A DNA stretch of 33,317 bases, from assembly GCA_000209815.1 (NCBI GenBank), contig FP929036.1:1-33317 (forward strand). Reading direction: 5' to 3'. Shown piece by piece: positions 18,838 to 27,108 of this stretch (positions are counted from its first letter, which is position 1; the number at the start of each line of letters is the position of its first letter). Below the pieces are notes generated by a model that did not search any database, was not told the DNA's origin, and saw only the letters and a list, made by a program, of their open reading frames with translations. Both the position numbers and the translations under genes were made by a program. This stretch comes from Butyrivibrio fibrisolvens 16/4 (GTDB lineage: Bacteria > Bacillota > Clostridia > Lachnospirales > Lachnospiraceae).

Positions 18838-19722
18838 TTATATATCGGTAAAAATATCATCATTGTTTAGATTTGCTGCACCTTTTCTTAGACAAATGAT
18901 TGAAAGATATGTGACAACAAGTGATGATAGCATACATAAGAAGAATGAAATCAAACTATCCCCTCCAGTAGGTAGATATTCTGATCCGATTGTTCCTATG
19001 AAATTGAAAATAATATGAATAAGTATTGTCATAAAAAGGCTGTCATAAAGATGCATAATGTATCCTAAGCCTAAACCAAGGACAAATGCATATATTCCCT
19101 GAAGCTTATTCATATGAAAGGCACCAAACATTATAGCCTGAACTAAAATAGCAAAATGTACTGGCATAACCTTTTTTGCTGCGAAGAAAGTAATTCCTCT
19201 AAATAATAATTCCTCACAGATTGGACCTAGAATGATAGCGTATGCTGTCATAGGAATAGTCATAGTTGAACCAACACCGGCAGCATCAAGCAAATTATTG
19301 TATTCTTCTAGCCAAGTAGGAAAAGCTGAAGCTAATGAATTAAGTAAGTATAGAGTAACATAGTTCATACCACAACTAAACATAATAACACCAGCCACAG
19401 TAAGTGGTAGACTCTGGCTCTTATTTGCAAGTCCAGAAATCCTTCCTTCTCTAAAGATTTTTTTAAAGATGTAGAAAGCTACCACAGTAGTAACAATAGC
19501 ATATGCAACTGAACTTAAAGCAGCACCATCGCCATTTGTGTAATTATTTATAACCTTTACTACAAAGCTTGTATAATCACCATCTTTGTAGGTACTCATT
19601 CCTGCTACAACGTAAAACTCCAGTGCCATAATAGCCATTGCTGTTTGAATTACGATTGCAAGAATTGTTGGCAGAAAAATCCATGATATATATCTTCTTC
19701 TGTCATCTTGATTTTGATTCAT
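18838..19722 (-). CDS. CPBP-family intramembrane metalloprotease
   Basis: This 294-residue membrane protein has about 7-8 helices. It carries the family's catalytic motifs: EELLFRG (E-E-x-x-x-R), a downstream GAFHMN with the metal-binding His, and HIIFNF near the end. CPBP (Abi/CAAX protease-like) proteins cut membrane-embedded substrates and some handle bacteriocin immunity or prenyl-protein processing; the substrate here is unknown. It lies 17 bases after glycogen phosphorylase on the same strand, with its own GGAGAC ribosome site and a terminator after it, so it is probably the last gene of the ileS-glgP unit. The frame is intact. Confidence 0.87.
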   Translation of the reverse strand: MNQNQDDRRRYISWIFLPTILAIVIQTAMAIMALEFYVVAGMSTYKDGDYTSFVVKVINNYTNGDGAALSSVAYAIVTTVVAFYIFKKIFREGRISGLANKSQSLPLTVAGVIMFSCGMNYVTLYLLNSLASAFPTWLEEYNNLLDAAGVGSTMTIPMTAYAIILGPICEELLFRGITFFAAKKVMPVHFAILVQAIMFGAFHMNKLQGIYAFVLGLGLGYIMHLYDSLFMTILIHIIFNFIGTIGSEYLPTGGDSLISFFLCMLSSLVVTYLSIICLRKGAANLNNDDIFTDI

Positions 19723-19739
19723 TTTTTGTCTCCAATATT

Positions 19740-22196
19740 CTATTTCAACTCAAGCTTGTCCAGATGCCAGATATCATCAACATACTCCTGAATAGTTCTG
19801 TCTGATGAGAATTTGCCAACGTGAGCAACGTTTGATAATGCCATTCTTGCCCACTTGTTTTGATCCTTGTATGCCTCCTGAATCTTCTCGTGGGCCTCGC
19901 AGTATGAAGCGAAATCCTTGAGAACGAAATATGTGTCGGCTCTTTCAGTGCACTCCGTATTCAAAAGTGAATTGTAAATAGGTCTAAACAGCTCTGGATT
20001 TTCTATGCTATAGTAGCCGTTAACTAGCTGTGAAAGAACTTTTTGAATATGGTGATTCTTGTTCATTTCATCAACAGGATTGTAATCATTGTTCTTTTCG
20101 TGAGCGATAACTTCATCCGAACTCATACCAAAGATGAATATATTCTCTCCGCCAAGCTCCTGATACATCTCCACATTAGCACCATCCATAGTGCCAATAG
20201 TAACAGCTCCGTTAAGCATAAACTTCATATTACCGGTACCTGATGCTTCCTTAGATGCTGTGGAAATCTGCTCTGAAACATCAGCTGCTGCAAATATCCA
20301 TTCAGCATTTGAAACTCTATAGTCCTCGATAAATACTACCTTAAGCTTGTTATCAATAGATTTGTCATTGTTAATTACTGCACCTACGTTGTTGATAAGC
20401 TTGATGATAAGCTTTGCATTTTCGTAGCCTGCAGATGCCTTTGCACCAAAGATGAATGTTGTTGGATAGAAATCCATCTCTGGGTTTTCCTTAATCTGAT
20501 TGTACAGATACATTACATGTAATATGTTAAGAAGCTGACGCTTGTATTCGTGAAGTCTCTTAACCTGCACATCAAAAATTGAATTAGGGTCAACATTGAT
20601 ATGATTATGATCCCAAATATATTTTGCAAGACGTTTTTTATTCTCAAGCTTTATGTCCATAAACTGCTTGAGGGATTTTGGATCATCCAAAACCATAGTA
20701 AGTCTTTCCATCTGAGAAAGATCAGTAATCCATCCTCTACCAATCTTCTTGATAACCCAGTCGGAAAGCTTGTAATTACCGTGCATAAGGAATCTACGCT
20801 GGGTAATACCATTCGTCTTGTTATTAAACTTTTCTGGATACATTTCGTAGAAATCGTGAAGAGATACATTCTTCAGGATTTCAGTATGAAGAGCTGCAAC
20901 GCCATTTACAGAATATCCTGCACAAATAGCCATATGTGCCATCTTTACCTGACCATCTGCCAGGATTGCCATACGATGAACTCGTTCCTCATCACCTGGG
21001 AATTTAGCTCTAATATCCTCGCAGAAACGACGATTGATTTCCTCGACAATCATAAAAATACGAGGAAGCAAGCCTTTGAAAATATCCTCAGGCCATTTTT
21101 CCAAAGCCTCTGCCATAATGGTGTGGTTGGTGTAGGCAACACAGTGAGTGGTGACCTCCCAAGCCTCATCCCAGCCCAAGCCATGCTCATCCATTAAAAG
21201 ACGCATAAGTTCTGCAACTGTAAGAGTAGGATGAGTATCGTTCATCTGGAATACTACCTTTTCTGGCAAGCGGGTAATATCGCTATGATAACGAAGATAT
21301 TTGTGCAAGGCACGTTGTAAAGAAGCAGATACAAAGAAATACTGCTGCTTTAAACGAAGCTCCTTACCCTGAATATGATTGTCATTAGGATAAAGAACCT
21401 CTGTAAGGTTGCGGGCAAGATTCATATCCTCCACGGCTTTGTTGTAATCGCCTCTCTCGAAAGATGCAAGTCTAAATACTTCCTTTGGCTTGGCATCCCA
21501 AATCATAAGAGTATTAACCATGCCATTATCAAAGCCAGTAATTGGCATATCATATGGTGTAGCTAAGACAGAATTGTAGCCCTCGTGAATATATTTCGTG
21601 GTGCCATCTGGCTGGTTCTCGTAGCGAACCCAACCACCAAACTTTACCTCGAATTCATATTCTGGACGCTCTAACTCAAAAGGATAGCGTGTCTGAAGCC
21701 AGTCATCAGGAACCTCCTCCTGAAAACCATCATTAATCTTTTGCTTGAACATACCATAATGGTATCTGATACCGCAGCCATAGGCTGGGTACTGTAATGT
21801 TGCAAGAGAATCAAGAAAACAAGCTGCCAGTCTTCCAAGACCACCATTTCCTAGGGCTGGGTCTGGCTCCTGGTCCTCGATTAGATTAATATCAACACCT
21901 AAATTTGCAAGGGCATCCATTACCTCGGTATACCCTCGCATATTTATCATATTATTTCCAAGCAAACGTCCAATGAGGAACTCCATAGACATGTAGTAAA
22001 CACACTTTGGATCCTGCTTGGTAAACTCCTTTTGAGTAGTGAGCCAGTTATCAATAACTACATCATTGACAACCTCTGCACAAGCTCGATAAATCTCTTC
22101 TTTTGTAGCTTCTTCAAAGTCCTTGCGAAACATTGATTTTACGCGGTCTTTGATTTCGCGTTCTAGATCTTTAGTGCTTGGCATCTGTCTCTTCAT
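19740..22196 (-). CDS. glgP: Glycogen/starch alpha-glucan phosphorylase
   Basis: It releases glucose-1-phosphate from stored glycogen with inorganic phosphate, using pyridoxal phosphate. The 818-residue protein has the full family layout: YYMSMEFLIGR and EPDPALGNGGLGRLAACF near the N-terminus, GYGIRYHYG-like GCGIRYHYGMF, and the cofactor-lysine motif EASGTGNMKF near residue 665 followed by NGAVTIGTMDGANVEM. Its length is usual for bacterial GlgP. It sits 16 bases after isoleucyl-tRNA synthetase and 17 bases before the CPBP gene, so it should be cotranscribed. The frame is intact. No other glycogen gene is in the window. Confidence 0.96.
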   Translation of the reverse strand: MKRQMPSTKDLEREIKDRVKSMFRKDFEEATKEEIYRACAEVVNDVVIDNWLTTQKEFTKQDPKCVYYMSMEFLIGRLLGNNMINMRGYTEVMDALANLGVDINLIEDQEPDPALGNGGLGRLAACFLDSLATLQYPAYGCGIRYHYGMFKQKINDGFQEEVPDDWLQTRYPFELERPEYEFEVKFGGWVRYENQPDGTTKYIHEGYNSVLATPYDMPITGFDNGMVNTLMIWDAKPKEVFRLASFERGDYNKAVEDMNLARNLTEVLYPNDNHIQGKELRLKQQYFFVSASLQRALHKYLRYHSDITRLPEKVVFQMNDTHPTLTVAELMRLLMDEHGLGWDEAWEVTTHCVAYTNHTIMAEALEKWPEDIFKGLLPRIFMIVEEINRRFCEDIRAKFPGDEERVHRMAILADGQVKMAHMAICAGYSVNGVAALHTEILKNVSLHDFYEMYPEKFNNKTNGITQRRFLMHGNYKLSDWVIKKIGRGWITDLSQMERLTMVLDDPKSLKQFMDIKLENKKRLAKYIWDHNHINVDPNSIFDVQVKRLHEYKRQLLNILHVMYLYNQIKENPEMDFYPTTFIFGAKASAGYENAKLIIKLINNVGAVINNDKSIDNKLKVVFIEDYRVSNAEWIFAAADVSEQISTASKEASGTGNMKFMLNGAVTIGTMDGANVEMYQELGGENIFIFGMSSDEVIAHEKNNDYNPVDEMNKNHHIQKVLSQLVNGYYSIENPELFRPIYNSLLNTECTERADTYFVLKDFASYCEAHEKIQEAYKDQNKWARMALSNVAHVGKFSSDRTIQEYVDDIWHLDKLELK

Positions 22197-22212
22197 AATC
22201 TCAAAACCCCTC

Positions 22213-25200
22213 CTAGTTTTTAGATACTCCTAACGTTACCTTTTCCCCATTGATATTCCATTCTTTTACGTGAGAGCCGGTTGCACCTACGTTAATTGCA
22301 TCAGCTAAAACTTCATTTGCAATGAAGTCCTTGTTATTCTCAAATACGCCCTTAATTTTATCAGATGATTCGTAAGAAACTGTGATACGATCCATAACCT
22401 CGAAATCTGCTTCCTTACGCATTGTCTGAATCTTAGATACGATTTCACGTACAAAGCCTTCCTCAAGAAGCTCCTCTGTAAGGTTTGTATCAAGAACTAC
22501 TGTTACGTAGTTGTCTCCATCTGCTACAAAGCCCTCAGTCTGAGCCATAGAGATAAGTAAATCCTCCTCTGCAAGCTCGATAGATGCATCAACCTCTGGC
22601 AATCTTAATACCCCATTTGCCTTAAGTTCTGCATAAGCTGCATTGCCATCAAGACTAGAAAGCGCCTTCTGGATGCCACCAAGGAACTTGCCATACTTAG
22701 GTCCTACTGTACGAAGCTGTGGCTTGAAGCTGTATGATGTGAATGATGAAACATCATCTGTAAATGTAGCCTTCTTAACATTAAGCTCATCCTCGATGAT
22801 TGATACATACATTTCATCAAGCTCGTGAGCAGCCTTGATGTACATCTGACCGATTGGCTGACGGTTCTTGATATTAGCTGTATTACGGCAAGCACGACCG
22901 TGAACAACAATCTTTAAGAGCTCGTCCATGTCTTCCTCAAGCTTCTTGTCGATAAATGCTTCATTAACAACTGGGAAGTCGCAAAGATGGATAGACTCTG
23001 GAGCAGTCTTATCTACTGAGCGAACCATGTTCTGATAGATTTCCTCTGTCATGAAAGGAATCATTGGTGCTGCTGCAAGTGAGATATCCTTCAGGCATGT
23101 GTAAAGAGTCATGTAAGCATTAATCTTGTCCTGCTCCATTCCCTTTGCCCAGAATCTGTCACGGCAACGACGAACGTACCAATTTGACATATCATCTACG
23201 AACTCATCAAGAGCACGTGCTGCCTCTGGAATCTTGTATGATGCAAGATTCTCATCAACAGCCTTGATAGCTGAATTGAGACGAGAAAGAATCCACTTGT
23301 CCATAACAGCAAGCTTGCTGAAATCAAGCTCGTACTTTGTAGGATCGAACTCGTCGATATTTGCATATAAAATATAGAAAGCATATGTATTCCAAAGAGT
23401 TCCAAGGAACTTTCTCTGGCCTTCCATAACTGCATTCTCACCAAATCTCTTTGGAATCCATGGTGCTGAAGATGTGTAGAAGTACCATCTAATAGCATCT
23501 GCTCCCATCTTCTCAAGAGCATCGAATGGATCTACGGCATTTCCCTTAGACTTAGACATCTTCTGTCCGTTCTCATCCTGAACGTGACCAAGTACGATAA
23601 CGTTCTCGTAAGGTGCCTTATTGAAAAGGAGAGTTGACTCTGCCATCAACGAATAGAACCAACCACGAGTCTGGTCAACAGCTTCTGAAATGAACTTTGC
23701 AGGGAACTGCTGCTCAAATACTTCTTTATTTTCGAATGGGTAGTGATGCTGAGCGAATGGCATAGCACCTGAATCGAACCAGCAGTCGATAACCTCTGGT
23801 ACTCGCTTCATTGTGCCCTTACAATCAGGACATGTACATGTAACCTCGTCGATGTATGGACGGTGAAGCTCGATTTTTCTGCCTCAGGTCTGCCTGAAAG
23901 CTCTGCTAATTCCTTGCGGCTTCCGATTGAAATCTGCTTGCCACAGTCTGGGCACTCCCAGATATTGAGTGGAGTTCCCCAGTAACGGTTACGTGAGATA
24001 CCCCAGTCCTGAACGTTCTCGAGCCAATCACCAAAACGTCCCTTACCAATTGAATCTGGAATCCAGTTTACAGTGTTATTATTCTTAATCAGGTCATCCT
24101 TAACCTCTGTCATCTTGATGAACCATGATTCTCTAGCGTAGTAGATAAGTGGAGTATCGCATCTCCAGCAATGTGGATATTCGTGCTCGAACTTTGGTGC
24201 CTCGAAGAGCTGTCCCTTAGCATCAAGATCCTTAAGAACGTTTGGATCTGCATCCTTAACGAACTGACCAGCGTAAGGAGTCTCCTCTGTAAGCTCACCC
24301 TTGCCGTTTACAAACTGAACGAATGGAAGGTCGTACTTGCGGCCAACCTTTGCATCATCCTCACCAAATGCAGGAGCGATATGTACGATACCAGTACCAT
24401 CTGACATAGTAACGTAATCGTCACAAGTAACGAAATGAGCCTTCTTGTGCTGCTTTTCAGCTGCAACGCCAGCGCACTCGAAAAGTGGCTCGTATTCCTT
24501 GTATTCAAGATCTGTACCCTTGTATGACTCAAGTACTTCGTATGCCTTCTCGCCCTCTTCCTTAGCCAGCTTGCCAAGTACCTTATCAGCAAGTGCCTCT
24601 GCGAGAATGTATGTATAACCATCAGCTGCCTTTACTCTGATGTAAGTCTCAACTGGATTTACGCAAAGTGCAAGGTTTGATGGAAGTGTCCATGGTGTTG
24701 TTGTCCAAGCAAGGAAGTAAGCATCCTCACCCTTAATCTTGAAACGAGCGATTGCTGAACGCTCCTTAACAGTTTTGTAGCCCTGAGCAACCTCCTGAGC
24801 TGAAAGTGGAGTACCACAACGAGGGCAATAAGGAACGATTTTAAATCCCTTGTAAAGGAGCTTCTTGTCCCAAATTGTCTTAAGTGCCCACCACTCAGAC
24901 TCGATGAAATTATCATCGTATGTGATATATGGGTTGTCCATATCTGCCCAGAAACCAACTGTACCAGAGAAGTCCTCCCACATACCCTTGTATTTCCATA
25001 CGGATTCCTTACACTGCTTAATGAAAGGCTCCATACCATACTCTTCAATCTGTTCCTTTCCATTAAGACCAAGAAGCTTTTCAACTTCAAGCTCTACTGG
25101 AAGACCATGTGTATCCCAACCAGCCTTACGAGGAACGAACTTGCCCTTCATTGTCTGGTATCTAGGAATCATGTCCTTAATGGCACGAGTCTCAACATGA

Positions 25201-25370
25201 CCAATGTGAGGCTTGCCGTTTGCTGTAGGAGGGCCATCATAGAATGTGTATGTCTCTCCTTCTTTTCTAGAGTCCATTGACTTCTGGAAGATATCATTCT
25301 CCTCCCAGAACTTGAGCACCTGCTTTTCGCGCTCAACGAAATTTAAACTTGCGTCTACTTTGTTGTACAT
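22213..25370 (-). CDS. ileS: Isoleucyl-tRNA synthetase (apparent frameshift in the middle)
   Basis: It charges tRNA-Ile with isoleucine. HIGH is at 55-58 (GPPTANGKPHIGH), the editing domain follows, WFDSG lies just after the break, and KMSKS is at about 604-608. The corrected length, 1052 residues, and the C-terminal domain without the usual four-cysteine zinc finger fit the longer, eukaryote-like IleRS type rather than the ~930-residue type. As read, the gene is two pieces: the first drifts out of frame after RPEAEK and stops near 23808, and the second begins at 23811. Adding one A to the run at 23874-23878 gives [28 protein letters not shown], an uninterrupted match to the family. ileS is essential, so a real break is unlikely. 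The leader has hairpins but no T-box motif. Confidence 0.93.
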
Positions 25371-25392
25371 ATAAAGTAATTCCTTTCTATGA

Positions 25393-25417
25393 GGATATGC
25401 TTTCTCGTCACATATCC
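25393..25417 (-). other. Hairpin in the ileS leader just above the ribosome site
   Basis: Seven-base arms GGATATG (25411-25417 on the minus strand) and CATATCC (25393-25399) enclose an 11-base loop, directly before GAAAGGAATTAC and the ileS start. It has no T-run. It could influence ribosome access or message stability. Confidence 0.45.
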
Positions 25418-25436
25418 CTTCTCTTATTTAATATGT

Positions 25437-25474
25437 AAAAACTCTGAAGCTGGTTAGACTTCAGACTTCTAACC
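25437..25474 (-). terminator. Terminator/attenuator with a competing hairpin ahead of ileS
   Basis: On the minus strand TCTGAAG (25459-25465) pairs with CTTCAGA (25443-25449), followed by GTTTTT (25437-25442): a normal terminator starting only a few bases after the stop of the small membrane protein gene. A second stem, GGTTAGA (25468-25474) with TCTAACC (25452-25458), uses the loop and the upstream flank and cannot form at the same time. It may be a plain terminator or a conditional one controlling read-through into ileS. Confidence 0.6.
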
Positions 25475-25478
25475 AATA

Positions 25479-26000
25479 TTAAAGTGTGTCATCCTGACCA
25501 GGAAGACTATTTAAATCATCTGGATTTTCAAGACCATCTATTCCATTGTAATTATTGTAGAATTCATAAAAATCATCAAAATCCTCGAATGGGTCTGTGC
25601 TAAATGGATCCACGCCATTACCATTATCTTCATATAAATGATACTGTGGGTTATTATCAATCTCATTCTGCATCATTCTGCTGATGTTATCAGCATTGCT
25701 AAAAATAATAACGTAGCTACCTATACAAAAAACTATAGATAAAATAGCTGTAATGATTCCTGCTGTAGCAAAACCTCGACCTCTTTCTCCTTTAGCTGAA
25801 CTGCTAAGAAACACAATGGCCATAATGATAGCTGCAATAGCCAAAATAATATTAATAAAGAATAAGAAAAATACCAGAGAAACAATGCCCACAACCATAG
25901 ATGCAACAGCTAAACCGTAGTTTGCCTGCCCTTTAGTACCATTGTGCAGATTCTTAATTTCTCGTTCTACATCATCTGTGTAGTAATAATCGTAGCTCAT
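25479..26000 (-). CDS. Small DUF4190-like membrane protein
   Basis: This 173-residue protein has a cytoplasmic N-terminus rich in tyrosine and acids (YDYYYTDDVEREIKN), two membrane helices (about 30-65 and 75-100) joined by a short loop SSSAKGERGRGFATAG, and an acidic C-terminal tail rich in Asp, Asn and Phe. The paired glycine-rich helices resemble the DUF4190 family, of unknown function. It has AAGGAG ahead of the ATG and its own promoter-like boxes (TTGATA / TAGAAT), and is followed at once by the ileS leader hairpins. The frame is intact. Confidence 0.75.
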   Translation of the reverse strand: MSYDYYYTDDVEREIKNLHNGTKGQANYGLAVASMVVGIVSLVFFLFFINIILAIAAIIMAIVFLSSSAKGERGRGFATAGIITAILSIVFCIGSYVIIFSNADNISRMMQNEIDNNPQYHLYEDNGNGVDPFSTDPFEDFDDFYEFYNNYNGIDGLENPDDLNSLPGQDDTL

Positions 26001-26042
26001 GCTTTCTCCTTAAAAAAATATATATTTCACCTAATCTTAAAT

Positions 26043-26071
26043 ATTCTAACTGTTTACGAATAATTTATCAA
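26043..26071 (-). promoter_or_regulatory. Promoter of the small membrane protein gene (and perhaps ileS)
   Basis: On the minus strand -35 TTGATA (26066-26071) and -10 TAGAAT (26043-26048) are separated by exactly 17 bases, 43 bases above the ATG. It is the only good promoter seen upstream of ileS, so read-through across the hairpins at 25437-25474 may feed ileS, glgP and the CPBP gene. Confidence 0.65.
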
Positions 26072-26085
26072 GGTAAAGCGATAAT

Positions 26086-26180
26086 AAAAACACCCAGTTA
26101 CACTCTCAAGCCTGAGTATTGCCCCGTCGCGAGATTGGCTCCTAAGGCAACACTCAGAGCTTGATAGTTACTGGGTGTCT
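26086..26180 (-). terminator. Long imperfect hairpin (about 90 bases) with T-runs on both strands
   Basis: Outer arms ACACCCAGT (26090-26098) and ACTGGGTGT (26170-26178), a middle stem CTCAAGC-like (26106-26111 with 26159-26164), and an inner 12-base stem with one mismatch (26112-26123 with 26146-26157) enclose a 22-base loop with CGCGA. On the minus strand it ends in GGGTGTTTTTATTAT, so it terminates the crotonase message; the plus strand also ends in GTGTCTTTAT. The size and internal structure exceed a normal terminator, so it might be a structured RNA with bidirectional terminator function. Confidence 0.7.
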
Positions 26181-26208
26181 TTATAATTTCTGATTTTTAA
26201 TTTACGAA

Positions 26209-27012
26209 TTAGAAATCTGTAAGGTTTGCTGCACGTCTCTCAAGGAATGCGCCCATACCCTCAGCCTTATCGTGTGTAGAGCATGTAATTCCGAAGAGAT
26301 TAGCTTCCATCTCAACAGCGTTCTTGATGTCCATATCATATCCGTTGTTGATAGCAGCCTTTGCAATAGATACTGCGTAGCTTCCCTTAGAAGCGATCTT
26401 CTTAGCCATAGCCTTAGCTGTGTCCATAAGCTCCTCGCAAGGAACAACCTTGTTTACAAGACCGATTCTGTATGCCTCGTTAGCATCGATAGAATCGCAA
26501 GTAAAGATAAGCTCCTTAGCACGTCCCATACCGATAAGACGAGCAAGTCTCTGTGTGCCACCAAAACCAGGGATGATACCAAGACCGCACTCTGGCTGAC
26601 CAAATGTAGCATTCTCTGAAGCGATACGGATATCACAAGCCATAGAAATCTCGCAACCGCCACCAAGAGCAAATCCGTTAACTGCACAGATTGTAACCTG
26701 TCTCATGTTCATAAGCTTGAAGAAAGGAACTGAAGCTCTCATACCGAATGCACGAGCCTCTGCTGCAGTAAAGTTAACCATCTCAGAAATATCTGCACCA
26801 GCAACGAATGACTTGAATGCATTATCCTTCTTATCAGGACCACCTGTAAGAATAAGTACCTTTACGTCATCTCTAGCCTCGATCTCTGTAAGTGCAACGT
26901 TTAACTCATCAAGAGTCTCGCTGTTAAGTGCATTAAGTGCTGCTGGACGTGAAATTGTAAGTACTGCAATCTCATCAGCAACCTCAAGCTTTAAATTGTT
27001 GAATTCGCTCAT
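26209..27012 (-). CDS. crt: 3-hydroxybutyryl-CoA dehydratase / short-chain enoyl-CoA hydratase (crotonase)
   Basis: It converts 3-hydroxybutyryl-CoA to crotonyl-CoA in butyrate formation. The crotonase fold is clear: SRPAALNALN, oxyanion-hole region AGADISEM, and both catalytic glutamates in NGFALGGGCEISMACD and GQPECGLGIIPGFGGTQRL. It has 267 residues when started at the ATG at 27010-27012, eight bases after AGGAGG; a GTG one codon upstream is less likely. It is a single-gene unit with its own strong promoter at 27064-27092 and the long terminator below. The thiolase, dehydrogenase and butyryl-CoA dehydrogenase genes are not beside it, so the pathway is inferred from the enzyme alone. The frame is intact. 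Confidence 0.9.
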   Translation of the reverse strand: MSEFNNLKLEVADEIAVLTISRPAALNALNSETLDELNVALTEIEARDDVKVLILTGGPDKKDNAFKSFVAGADISEMVNFTAAEARAFGMRASVPFFKLMNMRQVTICAVNGFALGGGCEISMACDIRIASENATFGQPECGLGIIPGFGGTQRLARLIGMGRAKELIFTCDSIDANEAYRIGLVNKVVPCEELMDTAKAMAKKIASKGSYAVSIAKAAINNGYDMDIKNAVEMEANLFGITCSTHDKAEGMGAFLERRAANLTDF

Positions 27013-27063
27013 CACAAAATCCTCCTATTATGGGTTCACCCCAATTATTTTCTACTGTTTACT

Positions 27064-27092
27064 ATCATAGCAATTTGTTAAAACTTTGTCAA
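27064..27092 (-). promoter_or_regulatory. Strong promoter of the crotonase gene
   Basis: A perfect -35 TTGACA (27087-27092), a 17-base spacer and an extended -10 TGC-TATGAT (27064-27069) on the minus strand, about 52 bases above the start. This is one of the two best promoters in the window and suggests high constitutive expression, as expected for central fermentation. It lies just below the stop of the EAL/GGDEF gene. Confidence 0.85.
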
Positions 27093-27108
27093 TCAAGAAA
27101 TACGTAAC

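Noticed and set aside
20601-21197. 198-codon open frame on the plus strand inside glycogen phosphorylase
   Set aside because: It lies wholly antisense to a perfectly conserved enzyme gene, has no ribosome site, and shows a composition expected from the reverse of coding DNA.
23196-23522. Additional minus-strand frame within ileS
   Set aside because: A different reading frame of the same conserved synthetase sequence; leucine/arginine-rich noise.
25371-25480. T-box riboswitch for ileS
   Set aside because: The leader is only about 100 bases and lacks the conserved T-box sequence and the large stem I; only simple hairpins are present.
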